The position numbers and the translations under genes were made by a program. This document shows positions 16,628-24,711 of a DNA stretch of 64,000 bases, in pieces (the stretch's first letter is position 1; each line of letters starts with the position of its first letter). The stretch spans positions 1-64,000 of the forward strand of contig JAFTUF010000007.1 in the NCBI GenBank assembly GCA_017466405.1, given 5' to 3'. The notes beneath the pieces were generated by a model. It made no database searches and was not told the DNA's origin. It saw only the letters and a list, made by a program, of their open reading frames with translations. This DNA is from Bacteroidales bacterium. GTDB lineage: Bacteria > Bacteroidota > Bacteroidia > Bacteroidales > F082.

Positions 16628-18355
16628 ATGAAGAAGTTACTACTTATATTATTGATATTTATATCTTTGAATGTTTTCTCGCAGATTAGGGTGAAAGAAA
16701 ATTCCTTTCATCAGATTGATGGGTTTGTGATGTTGGATAAGACAAAGCATTTAGATGTTAACGACGCTCCAATGGCATTGATAAAAATCTCTACCGAAAA
16801 TATCAGTGCCGAACAGAGACGCCGTATCACTTTTAAGGGAAACCTTGCAACTTATTTTGACGTGCAGTTTGAACCTTCGGAGATTTATCTTTATATCACA
16901 GCAGAGGCGGCTAACTTCATAGAGATTCATCATCCCGACTACGGCAAGACCGAATATTGGCTGCCTCAGACTTTAAAACCATACTGCGGTTATGAGATGG
17001 TGGTGCAATATGTGCCGTTGATTAATAATGCAGAACAAAATTATCTTATCATAAAGACAGACCAAGCCAATGCCGATATTTATATTGATAATGAATATGT
17101 AGGAAAACAATTTGCGCATAAGCAATTGATAGTTGGTTCATCATACAATTGGAGGATTGAATGTGAACTTTACCGTACTGAAAGTGGCAACATTACAATA
17201 ACGAATGAGGAAAACTTAGTCGAAGTGACGATGCAACCTGAATATGGTTTTCTCAATGTTACGACATCTCCTGAAAATGGAGCATTAGTATATATCGATG
17301 ATGTGATGGTGGGTGGAACGCCTTATAAATCTGATAAATTGTCTGTTAGAGATTATACCGTGAAAGTTGAGAAAGACCAATTCAAGACCACGGAGAAATT
17401 GGTTACGGTTAACGACAAAAAGACGATAGATGTTAATATAGAGATGCTTTCGATTTACGTTGATGTGACTATAAATACAGATTCCAATTCCGAAATTTTT
17501 GTAAACAATGAATATAAAGCCAAAGGTAAATGGAACGGTAAATTACTCGAAGGAACATATACTTTTGAAGCAAGGAGAAAGAATTATAGAACGACACAAA
17601 AAATAGTGACGCTTGTTTCCGGTAATAAGCAAACAGTAAAATTAGATACTCCGGAAGCTATTTATGGTAGTATAGAAATTAGCAGTTATCCCACTGGTGC
17701 TGATGTTTATATCGATGGTAAACATTATGGAAGTACGCCTATTTATATCAAAGAAATGCTTATAGGAAAACATGAGTTGAAGATAGATAAAGATAGATAT
17801 AAGCTGATAACCAAGAATGTTACTATCAAAGAAAATGAAATCTTGAAAATAAACGAGAGACTTCAACCGGAGAAAGTGTCATTAGATAGATATTTAAGTA
17901 GAGGCGTTAAGTTTATTACTGTTAATGGTGCTTATTCTTCTGCACCGCAACTTTCATACGGAATTAGTTTCGGTTCCGTTAAACAAGTGGGATGGTTTGT
18001 CAGTGCGATGAGTAATTTTGATTTTACAGGATTTGATGTAATTGACAAATCACACGAGGAAGTGATTCTTACCGGTGAGAGCAGAAGTACGCGTCTTTCT
18101 GTGACAGGAGGTGTTATTGCGCGCATTGGCGGACCAGTATATTTTAAAGCAGGTGCGGGTTATGGTGCGATAATTAGAGTTGCAGAGACAATAGACGGTA
18201 ATTATGCGGAATACAAACCGGATACATTTAAAGGAGTAGATCTTACAGCAGGATTGCAATTTAATTTGAGAAACATAACATTTGGAATTGACGCTGTAAC
18301 GACAAACTTTAAAATGACGGAAATTAAATTAGGAATAGGAGTGAATTTTAATTAG
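16628..18355 (+). CDS. Exported PEGA-repeat protein
   Basis: 575-aa protein with a signal peptide (residues 1-19, ending NVFS). It has about four PEGA-type beta modules at roughly 137-205, 207-275, 275-340 and 344-415 (phrases ADIYIDNEYVG, ALVYIDDVMVGGTPY, EIFVNNEYKAKG, ADVYIDGKHYGSTPIY). A C-terminal Gly/aromatic-rich beta region of about 150 residues follows, with regular strands ending in F-x-x-N-F-N, which could be an outer-membrane barrel or beta-sandwich. PEGA modules are surface or S-layer-like ligand-binding units. The next gene encodes a lipoprotein with FGE fold, and the two may act together at the cell surface. The spacer on both sides carries word arrays. Confidence 0.8.
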   Translation: MKKLLLILLIFISLNVFSQIRVKENSFHQIDGFVMLDKTKHLDVNDAPMALIKISTENISAEQRRRITFKGNLATYFDVQFEPSEIYLYITAEAANFIEIHHPDYGKTEYWLPQTLKPYCGYEMVVQYVPLINNAEQNYLIIKTDQANADIYIDNEYVGKQFAHKQLIVGSSYNWRIECELYRTESGNITITNEENLVEVTMQPEYGFLNVTTSPENGALVYIDDVMVGGTPYKSDKLSVRDYTVKVEKDQFKTTEKLVTVNDKKTIDVNIEMLSIYVDVTINTDSNSEIFVNNEYKAKGKWNGKLLEGTYTFEARRKNYRTTQKIVTLVSGNKQTVKLDTPEAIYGSIEISSYPTGADVYIDGKHYGSTPIYIKEMLIGKHELKIDKDRYKLITKNVTIKENEILKINERLQPEKVSLDRYLSRGVKFITVNGAYSSAPQLSYGISFGSVKQVGWFVSAMSNFDFTGFDVIDKSHEEVILTGESRSTRLSVTGGVIARIGGPVYFKAGAGYGAIIRVAETIDGNYAEYKPDTFKGVDLTAGLQFNLRNITFGIDAVTTNFKMTEIKLGIGVNFN

Positions 18356-18480
18356 GATTTCAGGATTTCAAGAACTCTGGATTTCTGGGGAATCTCAAAA
18401 TTTCAGAACTTCAGAAACTCAAAATTATAGAATATTTGAAACTCATAGACACATAGACTTATAGACTCATAGACTTTTAA
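18352..18480. repeat. 7-8 bp word arrays between PEGA and FGE genes
   Basis: AGGATTTC-type words right from the PEGA stop codon, then TCAGAACT/TCAGAAAC words, then period-8 ATAGACWY words (ATAGACAC, ATAGACTT, ATAGACTC) up to the next gene. No promoter is visible, so the FGE gene is probably co-transcribed with the PEGA gene. Confidence 0.8.
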
Positions 18481-18492
18481 AGAATAAAAATT

Positions 18493-20181
18493 ATGAAAAA
18501 AACGATATTACTATTAAGCGCGATAATACTTCTCTTTGCAGGATGCAAGAAATTTGATGATATAGAAGCCAGCAAACTTGAGATAAAAACTGAAAATATA
18601 GAAAAAGGCTGGGATTATATTAAGATAAGTGGTGAGTATTCTTATCCTGTGGAGTTGGAGTCTCTGACATTGTTACTTTCCGAGATAGAAGACATGAGCG
18701 GAGCGAAGACATACGACTGTGTTTTAGAAGGAAAGATATTTAGTGTTGAAGCAACAGATTTGAATGATGGAATATCATATTACTATTGTTATGAATATGA
18801 CAATGGATATACAAAGGAGAAAGGAGAAATAAGTACGCACGCCAAACCTATTGTTGTTACAGAAGATGCCACTAATGTTACTACCAAGTCTGCCATGTTG
18901 AAAGGTAGTGTTACTAACAGCGACGCCATAAACAAAATTACAGCGCGAGGATTTTGTTGGAGCATCATGCCGAATCCTACAATAGAAAACGACTTCGTTG
19001 ACAACGGCAGCAGCAGCGGAACAGGAACCTCAACCTTTACCCATTCGTTTATTAACTTAACAGAAAATACAACTTATTATTACAAAGCCTACGCCACCAC
19101 AGACTGGGGAATAATTTACGGAGAGGAGAAGAGTTTTAAGACGGTGGAGATAATGACGCCGGAATTAACAACTAATAACGTTACAGATATTACAACAAAT
19201 TCTGCTAAATGTGGAGGTAATGTTACTTCAGATGGTAATGCCACCGTAACAGCAAGAGGTGTTTGTTGGAGTACATCTCCAAATCCGACGATAGAAGATA
19301 ATAAGACAACTGATGGTAACGCTACAGGAAACTTTATTTCGAATCTAACGAATCTAACAGATAACACTACATATTACGTTAGAGCCTACGCAACGAATGA
19401 GAAAGGACCGAGTTATGGAGAGGAGAAGAGTTTTAAGACGGCAAAAGTATTCGACGAGACAATTGATTCAAGTGGAAATAGGATAATAACATTGAATGGA
19501 AATGTGGTCTTTACTATGATAGCAGTGGAAGGAGGTACTTTCCAAATGGGTGCTACCTCAGAACAAGGTGGCGACGCTTATAGTAATGAAAGCCCTGTTC
19601 ATAATGTTACCTTAAGTGATTATTATATTGGAGAGACAGAGGTGACACAAGAACTATGGCAAGCTGTTATGGGCAGCAACCCGAGTCATTTCAGTGGTTA
19701 CCCTCAAAGACCAGTGGAATATGTTTCATGGAACGATTGCCAAGAGTTTATAACGAAGCTTAACGAATTAACAGGCAGGAATTTCCGACTTCCTACGGAA
19801 GCGGAATGGGAATATGCAGCAAGAGGAGGCAATAAATCTCAAGGTTACAAATACAGCGGCAGCAATACTTTAGGCAATGTTGCGTGGTACGATGACAACA
19901 GCAGTTCTACACATAACGTAAAGACCAAATCTCCAAACGAATTAGGCATTTACGATATGAGTGGTAATGTATATGAATGGTGTCAGGACTGGTACGGCAG
20001 TTACAGCAGCAGCTCACAGACCGATCCTACAGGACCTTCATCGGGCTCTCTCCGCGTTCTCCGTGGCGGCAGCTGGAACCACTACGCGAGGTACTGCCGA
20101 GTGTCGTATCGTGACCGCAACAATCCCGACTACGGGTACGACGGCTACGGCTTCCGCCTTGCCTTACAGGAACTACAATAA
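18493..20181 (+). CDS. Lipoprotein with two FN3-like modules and an FGE-sulfatase (C-type-lectin-like) domain; candidate DGR target
   Basis: 562 aa. Lipobox LFAGC (C18) gives a membrane-anchored lipoprotein. Two fibronectin-III-like modules follow, about 116-217 and 220-315, sharing the phrases ITARGFCWS/VTARGVCWS and YGEEKSFKT. The FGE-sulfatase domain occupies about 341-560 (VEGGTFQMG, ETEVTQELWQAV, RLPTEAEWEYAARGG, YDMSGNVYEW, LRGGSWN). The cysteine pair of true formylglycine-generating enzymes is not evident, so this is a binding or structural version of the fold. The last codons (residues 529-552) change abruptly to GC-rich NAC/NAT/NGC codons, as expected for a DGR variable region. The lipoprotein would display this variable face outside the cell. 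Confidence 0.85.
   Translation: MKKTILLLSAIILLFAGCKKFDDIEASKLEIKTENIEKGWDYIKISGEYSYPVELESLTLLLSEIEDMSGAKTYDCVLEGKIFSVEATDLNDGISYYYCYEYDNGYTKEKGEISTHAKPIVVTEDATNVTTKSAMLKGSVTNSDAINKITARGFCWSIMPNPTIENDFVDNGSSSGTGTSTFTHSFINLTENTTYYYKAYATTDWGIIYGEEKSFKTVEIMTPELTTNNVTDITTNSAKCGGNVTSDGNATVTARGVCWSTSPNPTIEDNKTTDGNATGNFISNLTNLTDNTTYYVRAYATNEKGPSYGEEKSFKTAKVFDETIDSSGNRIITLNGNVVFTMIAVEGGTFQMGATSEQGGDAYSNESPVHNVTLSDYYIGETEVTQELWQAVMGSNPSHFSGYPQRPVEYVSWNDCQEFITKLNELTGRNFRLPTEAEWEYAARGGNKSQGYKYSGSNTLGNVAWYDDNSSSTHNVKTKSPNELGIYDMSGNVYEWCQDWYGSYSSSSQTDPTGPSSGSLRVLRGGSWNHYARYCRVSYRDRNNPDYGYDGYGFRLALQELQ
20077..20151 (+). other. Candidate DGR variable region (VR)
   Basis: Between the fixed GGSW and GFRL motifs, nearly every codon that would be AAC/AAT in a DGR template is AAC, CAC, TAC, GAC, GGC, CGC or TAT. 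The protein reads N-H-Y-A-R-Y-C-R-V-S-Y-R-D-R-N-N-P-D-Y-G-Y-D-G-Y. Non-AAY positions (GCG AGG, TGC CGA GTG TCG, CGT, CCC GAC) keep one GC-rich codon choice unlike the rest of this AT-rich gene. FGE-fold domains with exactly this C-terminal motif order are known DGR targets in Bacteroidota and Treponema. The template repeat and reverse transcriptase are not in this window, so it would have to be diversified in trans. Confidence 0.6.
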
Positions 20182-20211
20182 CATTCATCATTTTGTACTA
20201 AGCTAAGGGAA

Positions 20212-20288
20212 CCGAGTTCAATGAATGCAGTGGAGCAAACGAAGTGAGGGACGAACGAAGTAAGCGGAACGGAATACATTGAACTCGG
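20212..20288. other. 12-bp inverted repeat just after the candidate VR
   Basis: CCGAGTTCAATG (20212-20223) pairs exactly with CATTGAACTCGG (20277-20288) around a GC-rich 53-nt interior with GAAGTGAGGGACGAACGAAG-like sequence. It starts 31 bp after the FGE stop. In the Bordetella phage DGR, a hairpin/cruciform downstream of the VR promotes retrohoming; this may be the counterpart, or simply a terminator-like element. Confidence 0.6.
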
Positions 20289-20300
20289 GAACTATATAGA

Positions 20301-20324
20301 GACGTCACTCCTGTGGCGTCTTTT
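20301..20324 (+). terminator. Hairpin of the GAGACG palindrome family
   Basis: GACGTCAC (20301-20308) pairs with GTGGCGTC (20313-20320; one G-T pair) over TCCT, followed by TTTT. A likely terminator after the FGE gene. Confidence 0.55.
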
Positions 20325-20785
20325 AAATTGAAAATTGAAAACGGAAAATTGACTTTAGACCTTTGAGCTTAATCTGACTTTGACGGATACGAAATTTTAA
20401 ATCTACAATCCAATTTTTGTATTCTGATGTGATTATGTTTTTATCCTCCGATTCAAAAGTAATGTCTTTCAGATAATGTTTGTCGTATTTTTTTTCATGA
20501 AATTTTGGTTAATAAGTTTAGGCGCAAAATTAAACCATTCTTTTCAAATAAAAAAGTTAAAAATTGTTAAAAGTAAAGTCATCGAGGTTTGGGAACGATT
20601 TGAATCACAAATTCAAAATTGAAAATCTAAAAAAACTCAATTGTCAACTGTAAATTGTTAATTGTAAATTCCATCACACCTCCTTCGTGTCACAGTCGTA
20701 CCAAGTTCGTGTCAGGTTCGAGTGAGCGTGTAATGAAAGCGGAGATAAAAAAATCTATTGTCCGTTGTCCGTTGTCCGTTGTCTT
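20325..20785. repeat. Gene-free spacer with word arrays
   Basis: 20325-20368 repeats 16492-16535 exactly (44 bp). 20370-20600 shows no gene, RNA or array that I can recognise. 20600-20670 has AATTGTCAACTGTAAATTG-type 7-bp words. 20757-20785 is GTCCGTT in tandem, ending at the promoter of the next gene. Confidence 0.75.
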
Positions 20786-20789
20786 TTAT

Positions 20790-20797
20790 TATCTTTG
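20790..20797 (+). promoter_or_regulatory. -7 element for the nucleosidase gene
   Basis: TATCTTTG, 15 bp before ATG 20812. The GTCCGTT array directly upstream offers several TTG triplets, none at exactly 19 bp. Confidence 0.5.
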
Positions 20798-20811
20798 TAA
20801 AAAATAATTAC

Positions 20812-21354
20812 ATGAAGATATTAGTGACTTACGCCTTTGAGGAAGAAGTTTTTCCCTTTGATATTCAAAATGCTGAATTGACATTCTTAAAAACCGGAAT
20901 GGGTAAGGTGCTCTCAGCTTTTAACCTCACCAAAGCTCTATGCGAAAACAAATACGACTTAGTACTTAATGTTGGAACTGCCGGAACGCTGAATCATAAT
21001 GTTGGCGACATCTTCGTCTGCCATCGTTTCGTGGATCGCGACATGGAGAAGATAGAACTTCCTAAGGTGTGTCACGATATTTCTTTCATAGAGAAAGTCG
21101 GAGTGGAACTTGTTGATAATTATGAGAATATCGGCGTATGTAACACAGGCGACAGTTTCGTGACAAAGGTCGGTAATTTCACTGGCGACGTCATCGATAT
21201 GGAGGCTTTCGCTCAGGCTCAGGTCTGTAAGGAAATGAATGTTAACTTTGTTTCAGTAAAATATGTTACCGATGTCATCGGACAGAACTCGGGACAGGTT
21301 TGGTTGGATAAGCTTCGTGACGCACGCGAGGCGTTAAAAGAGTTTTTCGCATGA
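20812..21354 (+). CDS. MTAN/futalosine-hydrolase-like nucleosidase
   Basis: 180-aa member of the phosphorylase/nucleosidase (PNP/UDP) superfamily. Motifs are the N-terminal VTYAFEEE with the conserved acidic pair, LNVGTAGTLN, CNTGDSF, VIDMEAFAQAQVCK (purine and ribose binding Met-Glu) and a late KYVTDVIG carrying the catalytic Asp. It is shorter than typical MTAN (about 230 aa). Possible substrates are methylthioadenosine/S-adenosylhomocysteine or futalosine; the sequence does not decide. I chose ATG 20812 because the upstream frame is made of the GTCCGTT array. The stop overlaps the start of the radical SAM gene (ATGA). Confidence 0.8.
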   Translation: MKILVTYAFEEEVFPFDIQNAELTFLKTGMGKVLSAFNLTKALCENKYDLVLNVGTAGTLNHNVGDIFVCHRFVDRDMEKIELPKVCHDISFIEKVGVELVDNYENIGVCNTGDSFVTKVGNFTGDVIDMEAFAQAQVCKEMNVNFVSVKYVTDVIGQNSGQVWLDKLRDAREALKEFFA

Positions 21355-23132
21355 ATCTATTAGACTGGCTTCCGATAACAAAGAAAGAGACCGACTTACG
21401 CGGTTGGAGCGAAGTCGATATTGTCATTATCACTGGTGACGCTTACGTTGATCATCCTGCTTTCGGCGCTGCTGTGATAGGTCGCGTCCTCGAAAGTCAC
21501 GGCTATAAGGTGGCTCTGATTCCGCAGCCTAACTGGCGCGACGACCTCCGCGACTTCAAGAAATTCGGCAAGCCTCGTCTTTTCTTCGGCATCTCCGCCG
21601 GTGCTATGGACTCTATGGTGAATCATTATACCGCCAACAAACGTCTGCGCTCTAACGACGCATATACTCCTGGCGGCGAGGCTGGCTTCCGTCCCGACTA
21701 TGCGACAATAGTATATTCCAACATATTAAAAAAATTATATCCCGACACACCTGTCATCATCGGCGGCATCGAGGCTTCTCTGCGAAGAGTGACGCATTAC
21801 GACTATTGGGCTGACGAGCTGAAACCTACGATAATGCTCGACTCTAAAGCTGACCTCGGCGTCTATGGCATGGGAGAACTCGCTATAGTGGAAATCGCTA
21901 AGGCGCTGGATGAGAATAAGAAAATTGAAGAAATAACAAACATACCACAGACTTTCTTCCTAAAAAAGAAAACGCAACACATCGCATCAGATTGGAATGA
22001 CTTGCGTCTCGCTTCACACGAGGAATGTCTTAAAGACAAGAAGACATACGCCTCGAATTTTAAGAATGTCGAGATAGAATCGAATAAGAAGCATGCCAAC
22101 CGTCTTCTTCAGGATGTGAAAGATTACACCTTATATATTAATCCTCCTTATCCGACGATGACGGAGCAGCAGATTGATGCTTCTTTTGATCTTCCTTACA
22201 CTCGTCTGCCTCACCCGAAATATGCTAAACGCGGCGTCATTCCGGCTTACGAGATGATTCGTCACTCGGTGAACATCCATCGCGGATGTTTCGGAGGCTG
22301 CGCTTTCTGTACGATTTCGGCACATCAAGGTAAGTTCGTGGCTTCTCGAAGCAAGGCTTCTATCATGAAAGAAGTGAAGCAAGTTGTTGAGATGGAAGAT
22401 TTTAAAGGATATATCTCCGATCTCGGCGGTCCTTCTGCCAATATGTATAAGATGAAAGGCAAGGACGAGAGTCTCTGTGAGAAATGTGTCCGCCCGACTT
22501 GCATACAGCCTAATGTTTGTAAGAACTTAGATACTAACCATCATCCTCTGATAGAGTTATATAAGGAAGTGGATAATATGCCGCAGGTGAAAAAAGCTAC
22601 CATCGGCTCTGGCATTCGTTACGACTTGTTTTTGACTAATGAAGACCCTTCAGGAAAATTGGGTTATGATGAATATTTCGAGCAGCTCATGAAACGTCAT
22701 GTGAGCGGTCGTCTGAAAGTGGCCCCAGAACATTCGAGCGACGCTGTCTTACGCCTGATGAGAAAACCGACTTTCAATCTCTTCGTGAAACTGAAGAAGA
22801 AATTTGATAAGGTCAATGAGAAATATCATCTTAATCAGCAGCTGATTCCTTATTTTATATCAAGTCATCCGGCTTGTACATTGACAGATATGGCGGAACT
22901 TGCTGTGAAGACAAAGGAACTTGGTTATAGATTGGAGCAGGTTCAAGACTTCACGCCAACGCCAATGACATTAGCGACGGAGATTTATTATTCTGGTTAC
23001 GACCCATATACTCTACAACCGGTATTTGTCGCCAAGACAAAACAAGAGAAATTAGATCAGCAGAGATTCTTCTTCTGGTACAAACCAGAAAACCGACAAT
23101 TCGTGAAGAATGCTATGCGAAGGAAAAGGTAA
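21351..23132 (+). CDS. YgiQ-family radical SAM protein
   Basis: 593 aa, the usual length of YgiQ/UPF0313. The radical SAM cluster motif is RGCFGGCAFC with C313, C317 and C320 (Cx3Cx2C). A second Cys group, CEKCVRPTC...NVC, lies near residues 395-412, and the C-terminal DUF3362 region begins around 490 (SSHPACTLTDMAEL, EQVQDFTPTPMT). The N-terminal 170 residues form the YgiQ domain. The reaction is unknown. It overlaps the nucleosidase by 4 bp; a nucleosidase that removes SAM by-products (5'-deoxyadenosine or MTA) next to a radical SAM enzyme would make sense. Codon use is more GC-rich than the spacers around it. Confidence 0.93.
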   Translation: MNLLDWLPITKKETDLRGWSEVDIVIITGDAYVDHPAFGAAVIGRVLESHGYKVALIPQPNWRDDLRDFKKFGKPRLFFGISAGAMDSMVNHYTANKRLRSNDAYTPGGEAGFRPDYATIVYSNILKKLYPDTPVIIGGIEASLRRVTHYDYWADELKPTIMLDSKADLGVYGMGELAIVEIAKALDENKKIEEITNIPQTFFLKKKTQHIASDWNDLRLASHEECLKDKKTYASNFKNVEIESNKKHANRLLQDVKDYTLYINPPYPTMTEQQIDASFDLPYTRLPHPKYAKRGVIPAYEMIRHSVNIHRGCFGGCAFCTISAHQGKFVASRSKASIMKEVKQVVEMEDFKGYISDLGGPSANMYKMKGKDESLCEKCVRPTCIQPNVCKNLDTNHHPLIELYKEVDNMPQVKKATIGSGIRYDLFLTNEDPSGKLGYDEYFEQLMKRHVSGRLKVAPEHSSDAVLRLMRKPTFNLFVKLKKKFDKVNEKYHLNQQLIPYFISSHPACTLTDMAELAVKTKELGYRLEQVQDFTPTPMTLATEIYYSGYDPYTLQPVFVAKTKQEKLDQQRFFFWYKPENRQFVKNAMRRKR

Positions 23133-23184
23133 TTTATAATTCATAATGCATAATTCATAATTCATAATTATGCATTATGAATTG
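23133..23184. repeat. ATAATTC/ATAATGC 7-bp word array
   Basis: Begins one base after the YgiQ stop: ATAATTC, ATAATGC, ATAATTC, ATAATTC, then an inverted run TGCATTATGAATT. It provides the last codons and stop of the four-helix-bundle gene on the minus strand. Confidence 0.85.
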
Positions 23185-23533
23185 TACTCGTACTTGTCTT
23201 TACAATAGATGTAAGTATCTTAATAAGTTCTCGGCAATCGTTTAAAATACTTTCAGTCTCGGGTTCTGTTAAATAATTTGATTCATTTAATATTTCAATC
23301 CAATATTCGGTTTCGCTGGCTTCTTTTAAAGCGATGTTCATTTTAGATTTAAAATCAGCTTTGCTTTGTCCTCGGATAGCTTCTTTGATATTGGCACCAA
23401 TAGAAGTCCCACTTCTAAGCAGTTGTTTTGAAATGATGTACTCGTATTTTTCATTGCACAAAAACTGATATAGTTTGATGCATTTTAAAGCGAAAGACTT
23501 GCTCTTCGCCACCACGATATTATTAGGTTTCAT
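23168..23533 (-). CDS. Four-helix-bundle protein (23S rRNA intervening-sequence protein family)
   Basis: 121-aa small helical protein with the family signature LLRSGTSIGANIKEA (about residues 40-54) followed by FKSKMNIALKEASETEYWIEIL. The family (IVP, TIGR02436-like) was first found inside 23S rRNA intervening sequences and is also scattered as single genes; its role is unknown. It has no operon partner and lies between two ATAATTC-type arrays. Its last residues (IHNA) and stop codon come from the array itself. No clear promoter on its strand. Confidence 0.85.
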   Translation of the reverse strand: MKPNNIVVAKSKSFALKCIKLYQFLCNEKYEYIISKQLLRSGTSIGANIKEAIRGQSKADFKSKMNIALKEASETEYWIEILNESNYLTEPETESILNDCRELIKILTSIVKTSTSTIHNA

Positions 23534-23565
23534 AAAATGTAATTGGTTTTAAGTTAATTAATAAT

Positions 23566-23641
23566 TATGAATTAAAAAAGCATAATTCATAATCATTCGG
23601 TTCCAAAATAATTATGAATTATGCATTGTGAATTATGAATT
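23566..23641. repeat. AATTATG word array on the other side of the IVP gene
   Basis: AATTATGAATT and GCATAATTCATAAT words, a short unique piece, then AATTATGAATTATGCATTG-type words to the end of the next gene. With 23133-23184 it brackets the IVP gene with near-inverted copies. Confidence 0.8.
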
Positions 23642-23643
23642 GA

Positions 23644-24504
23644 TTATTGAATCGCCAATCTAAATCCTGTGTTATAGTCGCGGTAGTGGATTCCTTGTTG
23701 GTAGCGTGTTGTCACTCTTGCTTGTTGAGCGTTGGTATTCCAGCTTCCGCCGCGGAACACTTTATAACCTTGATTATAAACATCGCCTACTGGGTCTGTC
23801 ACGGCTTCTTCTGTATAGTCATAATACCAGTCTTGGCACATTTCCCATACGTTGCCGCTCATGTCGTAGAGACCTAAGCCGTTAGGGTCTTTCTTTCCTA
23901 CTTCGCTACACATATCGCTGTTTTGGTCAATCCATGCTACTTCGAGAACATTGCCGCCACCTGCATATAAGCTATATGATGTTGAAGCACCGCCTTTTGC
24001 AGCATATTCCCATTGAGCTTCTGTTGGAAGAGCGAAGTTCAAGCCTGTGAATTCGTTTAACTTAGCGATGAAAGTCTCGACTTCGTCGTATGAAATTCTG
24101 TAAGCTGGGAAGTTGTCGCCTTTACCGAATTCTTTTTCCCATTGCATATCGTTCTCGTTGTTAGGAGTTGCGTTCATCACGGCTTCCCATAAACTTTGTG
24201 TCACTTCGTATTTGTTGATATAGAAGTCGCTGACTGTTACCTCATGAACTGGAGCTTCGTTAGGAAGGGCCTCTTCGTCGTAACAGTAATATAAGACAGA
24301 GTCTTTCTGTGCGCCCATGTAGAATGTGCCGCCATCGACTTTTACCATATTGGTAATCATGTCTCTGATAGCGTCTTTTTCTGTTTTGCCTAAATCGCCA
24401 GTCCAATTGATTTCAAAACCGTTGATAGTTTCATTTTTTGTATTGTCTTTATCGCATGATTGTAATGCCAAAAAACAACATAAGATTACTAATACTTTTT
24501 TCAT
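23644..24504 (-). CDS. FGE-sulfatase-domain lipoprotein
   Basis: 286 aa, lipobox LQSC (C17). After a short linker, the FGE-sulfatase fold runs from about residue 52 to the end: VDGGTFYMGAQ, KYEVTQSLWEAVM, LPTEAQWEYAAKGG, YDMSGNVWEMCQDW, FRGGSWNTNAQQARVTTR and NTGFRLA. It is a smaller relative of the protein at 18493-20181 but lacks the FN3-like modules. Its C-terminal codons show ordinary AT-rich usage (CAA, ACA, AGA), so it does not look like a DGR variable region. Such surface lipoproteins in Bacteroidota are of unknown function. A near-consensus TATATTTA box lies about 80 bp upstream. Confidence 0.85.
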   Translation of the reverse strand: MKKVLVILCCFLALQSCDKDNTKNETINGFEINWTGDLGKTEKDAIRDMITNMVKVDGGTFYMGAQKDSVLYYCYDEEALPNEAPVHEVTVSDFYINKYEVTQSLWEAVMNATPNNENDMQWEKEFGKGDNFPAYRISYDEVETFIAKLNEFTGLNFALPTEAQWEYAAKGGASTSYSLYAGGGNVLEVAWIDQNSDMCSEVGKKDPNGLGLYDMSGNVWEMCQDWYYDYTEEAVTDPVGDVYNQGYKVFRGGSWNTNAQQARVTTRYQQGIHYRDYNTGFRLAIQ

Positions 24505-24694
24505 AACGTTATGATAATAAATGATTTAATTCTAAATGAAAAATATTGTCGCAATTTAAGACGACATTTTCTTTTCGGTTGTAAATATAATTATTTTTTA
24601 AATATGTAAGAGATATAGAGGAAAATTATTTTGTTGTCAAAAGTCTAAAGATGAAAGACAAAAGAAAATAATATTAAATGTGCATTGAAAATTT

Positions 24695-24702
24695 TATCTT
24701 TG
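24695..24702 (+). promoter_or_regulatory. -7 element for recX
   Basis: TATCTTTG, 9 bp before ATG 24712, which would make the transcript nearly leaderless and excludes the TTG-started longer frame at 24685. Confidence 0.5.
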
Positions 24703-24711
24703 CATATAAAA

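Noticed and set aside
23644-23760. Second FGE-fold lipoprotein as another DGR target
   Set aside because: Its C-terminal codons (CAA, ACA, AGA, ATC) match ordinary AT-rich usage and do not show the NAC/NAT/NGC pattern or a GC-rich island.
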